DNA from: Hyphomonas sp.
GTDB lineage: Bacteria > Pseudomonadota > Alphaproteobacteria > Caulobacterales > Hyphomonadaceae
Assembly: GCA_024743015.1 (NCBI GenBank)
Contig: JANSXJ010000101.1
Location: 1 to 10,741 of the forward strand
DNA: 10,741 nt
Direction of reading: 5' to 3'
The notes beneath the pieces are model-generated. The model ran no database searches and was not told the DNA's origin. It saw only the letters and a program-made list of their open reading frames with translations. Shown one piece after another: positions 1 through 7,620 of the stretch (positions are counted from its first letter, which is position 1; every line of letters starts with the position of its first letter). A program made the translations under genes and the position numbers.

Positions 1-63
1 CATAATAAAAGGATGATTGCGCCAAGACACCACTAAAAAAGTGTCAGGACATATTTTTCGCTT

Positions 64-915
64 TTAGATCAAACCCATAATCGGTGCCGCGATCAGCAGA
101 CCGACGCCAAGGATCAGGCGATAGATCACAAAAGGCAAGAAACTCATCCGTTTCAACAGCGTCATCAAGGCATGAATCGATGCGATGCCTGACCCGAATG
201 CAATCAGCGCGACGATCAAGCCATCCTGGAGCGTCACCACACTTCCGGTCGTTTCCGCATCGAGCAGCCCGTACGCGCCGTACAATCCCGCCGCCGCGAG
301 GATGGGCGCCCCGATCAGCATGGAGAACCGCGCCGCCTCGGTCCGCTCATAGCCGAGGGCTCGCGCCGCCGTCATCGTAATGCCTGACCGGCTGGTTCCC
401 GGGATGATCGCGGCAATCGCCTGGGTCGCACCGATCAAGGCGGCATGGCCAAGCGTCATGTCAGCTTCTGTCCGGTCCTTGCCGCCAGCCACATCCGCCC
501 ACCATAAGAGCAACCCGAACCCGATCGTGGCGGCGGCGACGGTCCAAACACTCCGCAGCTGGTTCTGAAGTGTTTCAGGCAGCAACACTTCATATGACAC
601 AGCCGCCATGACGGCGATCGGGGTTGCAACAATGATACAGAGCGCCAGATTCGCGCCGCGAGACAGCGGCGCGGATCTGAATCCCGCACCGACAAGTTCG
701 AACCCGCCGGCAATCGCGGCCAGGACGTCTTTCCTGAAATAGATGAGCATGGCGAGCAGCGTCCCGAGATTGGAGACTGCATTGATCAGCAACTCATCGC
801 GCCCTTCCAGGGTGAAATAGTTGGCGGCCAGCAATACATGTCCGGACGACGAGATCGGTAACCACTCTGTCAGGCCCTGCAGGACTGCGATGATAAAAAG
901 CTGAAGAAGTGACAT
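64..915 (-). CDS. uppP: Undecaprenyl-diphosphatase UppP (BacA family)
   Basis: Integral membrane enzyme that dephosphorylates undecaprenyl diphosphate to undecaprenyl phosphate, recycling the lipid carrier for peptidoglycan and other envelope polymers; overexpression of family members gives bacitracin resistance. The 283-residue product has the family's usual length. Visible hallmarks are the N-terminal motif QGLTEWLPISSSGH (residues 13-26, including the Q/ExxxE glutamate E17 and H26) and the second motif PGTSRSG (172-178, with R176). Several hydrophobic stretches follow (about 43-59, 88-105, 123-140, 160-172, 195-215, 231-252, 262-281), as expected for a polytopic protein. The ATG at 915 is chosen because the family begins just before the first motif; an in-frame TTG at 957 would add 14 charged residues and is unlikely. 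Shine-Dalgarno is weak (TTTGGGA about 6 nt before the ATG). It is divergent from gltD. Identity is secure; physiological substrate range is inferred from the family. Confidence 0.96.
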   Translation of the reverse strand: MSLLQLFIIAVLQGLTEWLPISSSGHVLLAANYFTLEGRDELLINAVSNLGTLLAMLIYFRKDVLAAIAGGFELVGAGFRSAPLSRGANLALCIIVATPIAVMAAVSYEVLLPETLQNQLRSVWTVAAATIGFGLLLWWADVAGGKDRTEADMTLGHAALIGATQAIAAIIPGTSRSGITMTAARALGYERTEAARFSMLIGAPILAAAGLYGAYGLLDAETTGSVVTLQDGLIVALIAFGSGIASIHALMTLLKRMSFLPFVIYRLILGVGLLIAAPIMGLI

Positions 916-987
916 GGCAAATCCCAAACCGCCGCGTTGCCTTTGCCAATCGCACAATTCGGGGGGCGATGCACCAGATTTGATTAT

Positions 988-1000
988 ATATCATTTTGAT
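988..1000 (+). repeat. Operator-like 13-bp repeat, copy 1
   Basis: ATATCATTTTGAT, identical to the copy at 1061-1073. The core ATCA-TTT-TGAT is an inverted repeat centred at 995, but the outer right half is changed (GG instead of AT), so this copy is an imperfect palindrome. It lies just downstream of the candidate uppP -10 box. The binding protein is not known to me. Confidence 0.55.
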
Positions 1001-1004
1001 GGAT

Positions 1005-1010
1005 ATTATA
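1005..1010 (-). promoter_or_regulatory. Candidate -10 box for uppP
   Basis: The minus strand reads TATAAT here, a perfect sigma-70 type -10 hexamer, about 90 nt upstream of the uppP ATG at 915. No good -35 is present at 16-18 nt spacing; the best is TTGGAT (1030-1035) at a long 19-nt spacing. The operator-like repeat 988-1000 lies just downstream, around the predicted start of transcription. Chance TATAAT is not rare in AT-rich DNA, so this is moderate evidence only. Confidence 0.4.
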
Positions 1011-1056
1011 GAAACAACAGGCTTCGACCATCCAAAACGCAGCTCATCTGCACCAT

Positions 1057-1062
1057 TATAAT
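1057..1062 (+). promoter_or_regulatory. Candidate -10 box for gltD
   Basis: A perfect TATAAT on the plus strand, 87 nt before the gltD ATG at 1150. The expected -35 position (about 1034-1039) has no resemblance to TTGACA and there is no extended TGn, so the promoter would be weak or activator-dependent if real. The hexamer overlaps the left end of the palindrome 1060-1076, so a protein bound there would contact the promoter directly. Confidence 0.4.
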
Positions 1063-1076
1063 ATCATTTTGATATT
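1060..1076 (+). promoter_or_regulatory. Operator-like palindrome, copy 2
   Basis: A 17-bp perfect inverted repeat, AATATCA-TTT-TGATATT, centred at 1068, containing the second copy of the 13-bp repeat (1061-1073). The 7-bp arms with a 3-bp spacer are typical of a site for a dimeric helix-turn-helix regulator. It overlaps the candidate gltD -10 box, which suggests repression if bound. The arm order (ATCA then TGAT) is opposite to an FNR/FixK box. The cognate regulator cannot be named from the sequence. Confidence 0.55.
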
Positions 1077-1139
1077 TATAGGTCAAAATCACCCTTGCAG
1101 CCCCCTAATACCCATCGCATAAGCAAGGCTCTTTCCCTT

Positions 1140-1144
1140 GGAGG
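1140..1144 (+). promoter_or_regulatory. gltD Shine-Dalgarno deciding the start
   Basis: GGAGG followed by a 5-nt spacer and ATG at 1150. This supports the ATG over the in-frame TTG at 1138. Its first G can also pair in a small hairpin (1124-1128 with 1136-1140). Confidence 0.8.
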
Positions 1145-1149
1145 CGATA

Positions 1150-2595
1150 ATGGCAGAAAAAATGCTGCAATTCATCAAAGTTGACCGCGCCATGCCGAAA
1201 AAGCGGGCTGCAAAGACGCGCAAAGGGGACTTTAAAGAGATTTACGGCAATTACGCCGTCAAAAGCGCCAAGTCGCAAGCCGCTCGCTGTTCGCAGTGTG
1301 GTGTTCCATTCTGCCAGCAGGGTTGCCCGCTCTCCAACAATATCCCGGATTGGCTAAAGCTCGCGGCCGAAGATCGCCTCGAGGAAGCTTATGCGGTCTC
1401 CAGCGCAACCAATAACATGCCCGAAATCTGCGGTCGTATCTGTCCGCAGGATCGCCTGTGCGAAGGCATCTGCACCATCGAGCAATCTGGCCACGGTACA
1501 GTTACCATTGGATCGATTGAGCGCTACATCACCGACACAGCCTGGTCAAAAGGCTGGATCAAGCCGATCAAGCCGCCGCGCGAGCGCACGCAATCGGCCG
1601 GTATTATCGGTGCTGGGCCCGGCGGTCTCGCCGCGGCGGAGCAGTTGCGTCGCAAAGGTTACCAGGTCACCGTCTATGACCGCTATGATCGCGGCGGCGG
1701 CCTGCTGGTCTACGGCATTCCAGGCTTCAAGCTTGAGAAGGACATCGTCGAGCGCCGCATCAGGCATCTTGAAGACAGCGACATCACGTTCAAATTCAAT
1801 TGCGAAGTCGGCAAAGACATCACTCTGACAGAGATCCGCGACACGCACGACACAGTGCTTATCGCTACGGGTGTCTACAAAGCCCGCGATCTGAAAGTTC
1901 CAGGGGTTGGCGCTGACGGCGTGTTCCCGGCGCTTGATTACCTGACGGCCTCGAACCGGACCGGCCTGGGCGACAGCGTCGAGGCATTCGAAGACGGCAC
2001 ATTGAATGCGGCTGAAAAGCGCGTCGTGGTGATTGGCGGCGGCGATACCGCCATGGACTGTGTCCGCACAGCGGTGCGCCAGGGCGCGAAATCCGTCACC
2101 TGCCTCTACCGCCGCGACCGCGCTAACATGCCGGGCTCGCAACGCGAGGTGGCAAACGCAGAGGAAGAAGGCGTAAAGTTCGAGTGGCTGTCTGGTCCTG
2201 AGGCCGTTCTCCACACCAAAGCAAACAAGGTCAAAGGCGTGAAAGTTCGCCGCATGCGCCTCGGTGCGCCGGACGCGTCTGGCCGGCAGTCGCCAGAGAA
2301 GACCGACGACACGGTCGATATGAAAGCCGACATGGTGATCAAAGCGCTTGGTTTTGACCCGGAGGATCTGCCTGTTTTGTTCGACGAACCGGCACTGCGC
2401 GTGAACCGTTGGGGCGCCATCCAGGTGGATTTCAAATCGATGCAAACCAGCCTGCCGGGTGTCTACGCAGCTGGCGATATTGTCCGCGGCGCATCTTTGG
2501 TTGTCTGGGCGATCGTCGATGGCCGCGACGCTGCAGAACAGATGCACAGCGCCATGCGCGCGGCAGCGAAACAACAAAAAGCAGCGGCGGAGTAG
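1150..2595 (+). CDS. gltD: Glutamate synthase [NADPH] small (beta) subunit GltD
   Basis: Oxidises NADPH and passes electrons through FAD and iron-sulfur centres to GltB for glutamate synthesis from 2-oxoglutarate and glutamine. The 481-residue product is close to the family norm. The N-terminal domain carries two cysteine clusters for [4Fe-4S] centres (C47, C50, C55, C59 and C94, C98, C104, C108). An FAD Rossmann motif GAGPGG lies at 154-159, an NADPH-binding GGGDTAMD at 296-303, and the family's C-terminal AAGDIVRGASLVVWAI at 440-455. The ATG at 1150 is chosen because GGAGG at 1140-1144 sits 5 nt upstream; an in-frame TTG at 1138 would overlap that site. It is first in an operon with the GFA-like gene (3-nt gap) and gltB, so the order is D then B, the reverse of enteric gltBD. 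Other FAD/Fe-S reductases share this fold, but the adjacent gltB settles the identity. Confidence 0.96.
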   Translation: MAEKMLQFIKVDRAMPKKRAAKTRKGDFKEIYGNYAVKSAKSQAARCSQCGVPFCQQGCPLSNNIPDWLKLAAEDRLEEAYAVSSATNNMPEICGRICPQDRLCEGICTIEQSGHGTVTIGSIERYITDTAWSKGWIKPIKPPRERTQSAGIIGAGPGGLAAAEQLRRKGYQVTVYDRYDRGGGLLVYGIPGFKLEKDIVERRIRHLEDSDITFKFNCEVGKDITLTEIRDTHDTVLIATGVYKARDLKVPGVGADGVFPALDYLTASNRTGLGDSVEAFEDGTLNAAEKRVVVIGGGDTAMDCVRTAVRQGAKSVTCLYRRDRANMPGSQREVANAEEEGVKFEWLSGPEAVLHTKANKVKGVKVRRMRLGAPDASGRQSPEKTDDTVDMKADMVIKALGFDPEDLPVLFDEPALRVNRWGAIQVDFKSMQTSLPGVYAAGDIVRGASLVVWAIVDGRDAAEQMHSAMRAAAKQQKAAAE

Positions 2596-2598
2596 ATC

Positions 2599-3018
2599 AT
2601 GGCAGTTGAGGGTAAATGCCTGTGCGGGTCTGTGCAGTTTTCAGTCGAAGACGTGCACGAGATTGATGTCTGTCACTGCAATATTTGCCGCAGATGGAAT
2701 GGCGGGCCTTTCGTAGGTGCGGATATTCGCGGCAGTGTGACCTTCCAGGCAGACAATACGTTGACCTGGTATGCGAGCTCTGAATGGGCCAAGCGCGGGT
2801 TCTGCAACAAATGCGGCGCCTCGCTTTTTTACAAGCTCAATGACCAGGACGATTTCTGGTCCATCAGCGCGGGTCTGCTCGATCTGCCCGCAGGCCTGAG
2901 CATCGGCAAGGAAATCTTCGTCGATGAAAAGCCTGACTATTACAATTTTTCTGGAGACCAGCCTCGCTATACCGGGCCGGAATTCCTCGCGATGATCCAA
3001 GGACAAAACGATGAGTAA
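2599..3018 (+). CDS. GFA-family (CENP-V/GFA) zinc-binding protein
   Basis: A 139-residue protein of the family named after the glutathione-dependent formaldehyde-activating enzyme. All seven family cysteines are present with the expected spacing: CLC at 7-9 plus C69 and C72 (the structural zinc site in characterised Gfa) and C25, C27, C30 (the catalytic zinc site). It is shorter than Paracoccus Gfa (about 194 residues), and many short family members have unknown substrates, so formaldehyde-glutathione chemistry should not be assumed. No signal peptide or membrane segment is seen, so it is probably cytoplasmic. Its Shine-Dalgarno GGAG (2589-2592) lies inside the last codons of gltD. Its end overlaps the gltB start by 8 nt (ATGAGTAA), which implies translational coupling across gltD, this gene and gltB. 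Family assignment is firm; function in this operon is unknown. Confidence 0.9.
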   Translation: MAVEGKCLCGSVQFSVEDVHEIDVCHCNICRRWNGGPFVGADIRGSVTFQADNTLTWYASSEWAKRGFCNKCGASLFYKLNDQDDFWSISAGLLDLPAGLSIGKEIFVDEKPDYYNFSGDQPRYTGPEFLAMIQGQNDE

Positions 3019-6000
3019 ATTTGTCGACACTTATCTTTCCAATCGTGACCGTCTGATCGACGCGCATGCCTATAATCCGGAAGACGAGCATAGCGCTTGC
3101 GGCGTCGGTCTCGTTGCGGCGCTTGATGGCAAACCACGGCGCGAAATCGTCGAGATGGGGATCAAGGCACTCAAGAATGTCTGGCACCGCGGCGCCGTCG
3201 ATGCCGACGGAAAAACCGGCGACGGTGCAGGCATCCGAGTCGAAGTTCCGCAGGAATTTTTCCGGTATCAAGTCAGCCGTTGTGGTCATAACCCAACCGA
3301 TGATCCGATTTGCGTCGGCCAGATCTTTCTGCCGCGTACGGACCTCGGACAGCAGGAAGCCGCGCGGGCCATCGTTGAGACTGAGATCCTGCATTTCGGA
3401 TTCTATATCTATGGCTGGCGTCAGCCGCCGGTCGACGTCTCGATCATTGGCCAGAAGGCGCAGGATACGCGCCCTGAAATCGAACAGATCATGTTCCGCG
3501 ATGATCAGGGCCGCGACCCTGAAGCGTTGGAGCGGGCGCTCTATATCTGCCGTCGCCGCATCGAACGGCGCGCGCGAGAAGCCGGAATTCCCAGTTTCTA
3601 CATCTGCTCGCTCAGCCACAAGTCACTGATCTATAAGGGCATGTTCCTGGCTGAGGATATCGACAATTTTTATCTGGACCTGCGCGATGAGCGGTTTGAG
3701 TCCGCGGTGGCGATTTATCACCAGCGCTACTCGACCAACACCTTCCCACAATGGTCGCTGGCCCAGCCCTTCCGGATGCTCGCGCATAATGGCGAGATCA
3801 ACACGTTGCGGGGCAACCTGAACTGGATGAAGAGTCACGAGATCAAAATGGTCTCAGGCACATTCGGTGACTATGTTGATGACATCAAACCCGTTGCGCC
3901 TCAGGGCAGCTCAGATTCCGGCGCGCTCGACGCGGTGTTTGAAATCCTGTGCAAGGCGGGACGAACGGCCCCGATGACGAAAGCTTTGCTGATTCCGGAA
4001 GCCTGGTCGAAACGCGCTTCGATCATGCCCGAAAAGCATGCTGCACTTTACGCTTACTGCAACTCCGTGATGGAGCCGTGGGACGGCCCGGCTGCGGTGT
4101 GTGCGTATGACGGTCGCTGGGCCGTGGCAGGACTGGACCGCAATGGCCTGCGCCCGCTGCGATATGCCCTCACGGGAGACGGTATCCTGGCAGTAGGTTC
4201 GGAAACCGGTATGTGCCCTCTGTCCGGGCATGACGTGGTCCGCCGCGGACATGTCCAGGCTGGCGGCATGATTGCCGCGGATCTCGAAACCGGGAAATTC
4301 TATGAGCACGAAGAGATTGTCGACGAGCTCGCAGCCGAACACCCCTATGAAAAATGGCTTGAAAATGTGCGCGATCTCGATCCCGAGATCGGTCCCGGCC
4401 CAGAGCCGCGCATGTTCGAAACCGAGCAATTGTTGCGCCGTCAGAAAGTCTCCGGCTTCACCCTGGAAACGCTGGAACTGATCCTCGCGCCCATGGCCGA
4501 GAACGGGAAGGAAGCAATTGGGTCTATGGGCGATGACAGCCCGGTCGCAGTCCTGTCAGAACAGTTCCGTCCGCTCAGCCACTTCTTCCGCCAGAATTTC
4601 AGCCAGGTGACGAACCCCCCGGTCGACCCTCTGCGCGAAGATCGGGTCATGAGCCTGAAAACCCGGTTCAAGAACCTTGGCAACGTGCTGGTCACCGACA
4701 AGACGCAGCAGGATGTGTTCGTCCTGGAGAGCCCTGTTCTCTCGACGGGCATGTATGAGCGCCTCTCCAAAATGCTGGGCGACAGCGTGCAGGTGATCGA
4801 CTGTACGTTCGATCTCGCCGCCTCAACCGGCGATGGTCGCGCCCTCAAAGAAGCGCTGGCGCGGATTCGACAGGAAGCCGAAGATGCCGTCCGCGCGGGC
4901 CGCGAGCATATTGTCCTGACCGATGAAAATCAGGGTGATACGCATGTTGCGATCCCGATGATCCTCGCGACAGGCGCGGTCCATTCTCACTTGGTCGCGC
5001 AGGGGCTTCGAACCTTCTGCTCACTGACAGTGCGCTCGGCAGAATGTATCGACACACACTATTTCGCCGTTCTGATTGGCGTCGGCGCCACCTGTGTGAA
5101 CGCTTATCTGGCGCAGGATGCGATTGCCGACCGTCACGCGCGCGGCCTGCTGGGCGACATCACGCTGGGCGAAGCCGTCCTCAACTTCAAGAAAGCGATC
5201 GAAGCTGGCCTGCTAAAGATCATGTCGAAGATGGGGATTTCAGTCATCTCGTCTTATCGGGGCGGCTACAATTTTGAAGCACTCGGCCTGTCTCGCGCTT
5301 TGGTTGCGGATTATTTCCCGGGTCTGTCCAGCCGGATTTCCGGTCTGGGTCTGGCGGGCCTGGAAGAAAACGCTGTGTCCCGCCACGAAGACGCATTCGA
5401 CGAGGACATTGTCGCGCTTCCCGTCGGCGGGTTCTATCGCCTGCGCGCCCGTTCGGAGCCGCACGCACTGGATGGCAATCTGATCCACATGCTGCAAGCG
5501 GCCTGCGATCGCGACGAGTATGCCTTGTTCGAAAAGTATGCGAGCGCCGTGAACAATCGCGAGCAACCCATTCAGTTGCGAGACCTGCTGGATTTCAAGC
5601 CCGCAGGCCCGGCTGAACCGCTCGAACGGGTCCAGTCGGTCAATGAAATCCGCAAGCGCTTTGTGACGCCAGGCATGTCCCTCGGCGCCCTTAGCCCGGA
5701 GGCACATGGCACGCTCAACGTTGCGATGAATCGCATTGGCGCCAAGTCTGTCTCGGGCGAAGGCGGCGAAGTGCGCGAGCGTTATCGCCCGCTGCCCAAT
5801 GGCGACAATATGAATTCCGCCGTCAAGCAGGTCGCCTCTGGTCGCTTCGGTGTCACGGCGGAGTATCTGAACAATTGCCGCGAAGTTGAAATCAAAGTCG
5901 CTCAGGGCGCCAAGCCTGGCGAAGGCGGACAATTGCCTGGGTTCAAAGTGACAGAATTTATCGCCAAGAACCGACACGCCACGCCGGGAGTGACGCTGAT

Positions 6001-7537
6001 CAGCCCACCGCCACATCACGATATCTATTCCATCGAAGATCTGGCGCAGCTGATCTATGACCTCAAGCAGATCAACCCGGATTGCCGGGTCTGCGTGAAA
6101 CTCGTCGCGCAATCCGGCGTCGGGACCGTCGCCGCCGGAGTTGCCAAAGCCAAGGCGGACATCATCCTGATTGCTGGCGGTGTCGGCGGAACGGGGGCCT
6201 CGCCTCAGACAAGTATCAAGTATGCTGGCCTGCCCTGGGAAATGGGCCTCGCGGAAGCCCACCAGGTGCTGAGCCTCAACAATCTGCGTGACAAGGTCAC
6301 CCTGCGCACGGATGGCGGTCTGCGGACCGGGCGGGACATTGTCATCGCGGCTATGCTTGGCGCTGAAGAGTACGGTATTGGCACGGCATCGCTCGTTGCG
6401 ATGGGCTGCATCATGGTGCGGCAGTGCCATTCGAACACCTGTCCCGTCGGCGTGTGCACGCAAGACGAGTCGCTACGCGCCAAATTCACCGGAACGGCCG
6501 ACAAAGTCATCAACCTGATGAGCTTTATCGCCGAAGATGTACGCCGGATCCTGGCATCGCTCGGCCTCAACTCACTTGATGAAGCCATTGGCCGGACCGA
6601 CTTGCTGGCACAGGTTTCGCGCGGCGCGCCGCATCTGGATGACCTCGACCTCAATCCGCTGCTGGTCCAGGTCGATACGGCAAGCGCGATCGAGTATCAG
6701 CCAGACCGTCGCGAAGAGGTTCCGGATACGCTGGATGCGCAAATCCTGCGCGATGGCGATCCGTTCTTTGCGCGCGGCGAGAAAATGCAACTCACCTATG
6801 AGGTGCAGAACGTCCAGCGCTCCATCGGTGCGCGCGCCAGTTCTGCGATTGTCCGCAAGTTCGGGGAACGGGCTTTGCCGGAGGGTCGCCTGCACGTGCG
6901 CCTGACCGGGAGCGCCGGACAGTCGCTTGGTGCTTTCTCGACCCAGGGCTTGCTGCTGGATGTGATCGGCGACGCAAATGACTATGTCGGCAAAGGTCTC
7001 TCTGGCGCGACGATCCAGCTGCGCCCGCCGACAGACGCATCTTACTCAGCCGGTGAAAACACGATTATAGGCAATACTTGCCTCTATGGCGCAACCAGCG
7101 GTCATCTCTATGCCGCCGGTCAAGCCGGTGTCCGGTTCGCGGTCCGCAACTCGGGCGCTGAAGCGGTGGTGGAAGGCTGCGGGGCCAATGGCTGTGAGTA
7201 TATGACGGGCGGCCGTGTCGCCATCCTTGGCTCGATTGGCGATAATTTCGGGGCGGGGATGACGGGTGGCGTTGCTTATATCTGGGACCCGGAAAGCAAG
7301 TTCGTGCACGTCGCAAACCCAGACGCCATCGACTGGTATCCGCTGACCGACATGGATCAGAAACATATCGATGTTTACCTGATGATGCTTGAAATCCACG
7401 TCGAACGGACGGGCTCGCAACGCGCCGCGGACTTGCTCAAGGAATGGCCACAAACCCTCAGTGAAACGCTGATGATTGTGCCAAAAGAGATCGCCGATCG
7501 TGTCTTTGGTGAAAAAGAGCAGAAAAAGGCCGGTTAA
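3011..7537 (+). CDS. gltB: Glutamate synthase [NADPH] large (alpha) subunit GltB
   Basis: Catalytic subunit of glutamate synthase: it hydrolyses glutamine, channels ammonia to 2-oxoglutarate and reduces the iminoglutarate on FMN with electrons from GltD. At 1508 residues it is full length. The class II amidotransferase domain starts at C30 (ACGVGLVA), expected to become the N-terminal nucleophile after removal of a 29-residue propeptide, somewhat shorter than in Azospirillum or E. coli; YHQRYSTNTFP and the AHNGEINTLRGN motif follow near 240-275. A central domain spans about 465-760. The FMN/synthase domain (about 850-1230) includes SLGALSPEAHG near 890 and the [3Fe-4S] cysteines C1133, C1139, C1144. 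The C-terminal GXGXG beta-helix domain runs about 1260-1460. The ATG at 3011 has AAGGA at 2999-3003 with 7-nt spacing and lies inside the 3' end of the GFA-like gene. No frameshift or missing catalytic residue was seen. Confidence 0.98.
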   Translation: MSKFVDTYLSNRDRLIDAHAYNPEDEHSACGVGLVAALDGKPRREIVEMGIKALKNVWHRGAVDADGKTGDGAGIRVEVPQEFFRYQVSRCGHNPTDDPICVGQIFLPRTDLGQQEAARAIVETEILHFGFYIYGWRQPPVDVSIIGQKAQDTRPEIEQIMFRDDQGRDPEALERALYICRRRIERRAREAGIPSFYICSLSHKSLIYKGMFLAEDIDNFYLDLRDERFESAVAIYHQRYSTNTFPQWSLAQPFRMLAHNGEINTLRGNLNWMKSHEIKMVSGTFGDYVDDIKPVAPQGSSDSGALDAVFEILCKAGRTAPMTKALLIPEAWSKRASIMPEKHAALYAYCNSVMEPWDGPAAVCAYDGRWAVAGLDRNGLRPLRYALTGDGILAVGSETGMCPLSGHDVVRRGHVQAGGMIAADLETGKFYEHEEIVDELAAEHPYEKWLENVRDLDPEIGPGPEPRMFETEQLLRRQKVSGFTLETLELILAPMAENGKEAIGSMGDDSPVAVLSEQFRPLSHFFRQNFSQVTNPPVDPLREDRVMSLKTRFKNLGNVLVTDKTQQDVFVLESPVLSTGMYERLSKMLGDSVQVIDCTFDLAASTGDGRALKEALARIRQEAEDAVRAGREHIVLTDENQGDTHVAIPMILATGAVHSHLVAQGLRTFCSLTVRSAECIDTHYFAVLIGVGATCVNAYLAQDAIADRHARGLLGDITLGEAVLNFKKAIEAGLLKIMSKMGISVISSYRGGYNFEALGLSRALVADYFPGLSSRISGLGLAGLEENAVSRHEDAFDEDIVALPVGGFYRLRARSEPHALDGNLIHMLQAACDRDEYALFEKYASAVNNREQPIQLRDLLDFKPAGPAEPLERVQSVNEIRKRFVTPGMSLGALSPEAHGTLNVAMNRIGAKSVSGEGGEVRERYRPLPNGDNMNSAVKQVASGRFGVTAEYLNNCREVEIKVAQGAKPGEGGQLPGFKVTEFIAKNRHATPGVTLISPPPHHDIYSIEDLAQLIYDLKQINPDCRVCVKLVAQSGVGTVAAGVAKAKADIILIAGGVGGTGASPQTSIKYAGLPWEMGLAEAHQVLSLNNLRDKVTLRTDGGLRTGRDIVIAAMLGAEEYGIGTASLVAMGCIMVRQCHSNTCPVGVCTQDESLRAKFTGTADKVINLMSFIAEDVRRILASLGLNSLDEAIGRTDLLAQVSRGAPHLDDLDLNPLLVQVDTASAIEYQPDRREEVPDTLDAQILRDGDPFFARGEKMQLTYEVQNVQRSIGARASSAIVRKFGERALPEGRLHVRLTGSAGQSLGAFSTQGLLLDVIGDANDYVGKGLSGATIQLRPPTDASYSAGENTIIGNTCLYGATSGHLYAAGQAGVRFAVRNSGAEAVVEGCGANGCEYMTGGRVAILGSIGDNFGAGMTGGVAYIWDPESKFVHVANPDAIDWYPLTDMDQKHIDVYLMMLEIHVERTGSQRAADLLKEWPQTLSETLMIVPKEIADRVFGEKEQKKAG

Positions 7538-7553
7538 GCACGCAGTTTAGGGC

Positions 7554-7582
7554 CTTGCACTTCGCCCCGGACCTCCCCACCT
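7554..7582 (+). promoter_or_regulatory. Candidate heat-shock (sigma-32/RpoH) promoter of dnaJ
   Basis: CTTGCAC at 7554-7560, a 14-nt spacer, then CCCCACCT at 7575-7582. This matches the sigma-32 pattern CTTGAAA-N(11-16)-CCCCATnT at 5 of 7 and 7 of 8 positions (counting the free position). It would start transcription roughly 30 nt before the dnaJ ATG. The gltB-dnaJ gap (7538-7620) shows no intrinsic terminator, so read-through from the glutamate synthase operon is also possible. By-eye match only. Confidence 0.42.
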
Positions 7583-7620
7583 TGGCGGTCGAGAGAGTGA
7601 GAAAATAGGTACCCGTCTGG

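Larger units (their letters stand above)
916..1149. promoter_or_regulatory. Divergent uppP/gltD control region
   Basis: This 234-bp non-coding stretch between two divergent genes is clearly AT-rich in its middle (about 978-1082), unlike the GC-rich genes either side. It holds two TATAAT hexamers on opposite strands (1005-1010 on minus, 1057-1062 on plus), two copies of a 13-bp operator-like repeat (988-1000 and 1061-1073), and candidate hairpins near both start codons. No open reading frame with coding character was seen. The assignment as a shared promoter region is inferred from gene orientation and base composition; the individual elements are listed separately. Confidence 0.7.

Noticed and set aside
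26..45. Possible terminator after uppP (GACAC ... GTGTC)
   Set aside because: The stem is only 5 bp with a 10-nt loop and, read in the uppP direction, no T-run follows it; too weak to annotate.
916..957. Upstream TTG start for uppP at 957
   Set aside because: It would add a charged, poorly conserved 14-residue leader before the family's usual N-terminus; the ATG at 915 fits the family.
988..1076. FNR/FixK box (TTGAT-N4-ATCAA)
   Set aside because: TTGAT occurs, but the arms are arranged ATCA-TTT-TGAT, the reverse order, and no ATCAA lies 4 nt after a TTGAT.
1546..2577. Open frame of 343 codons antisense to gltD
   Set aside because: It is a shadow of gltD codons with no ribosome site or family match that I recognise.
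5240..6463. Long open frame (407 codons) on the minus strand inside gltB
   Set aside because: It is antisense to the conserved synthase domain, has low-complexity His/Arg/Asp/Ala-rich content and no recognisable domain; GC-rich codon bias creates such frames.
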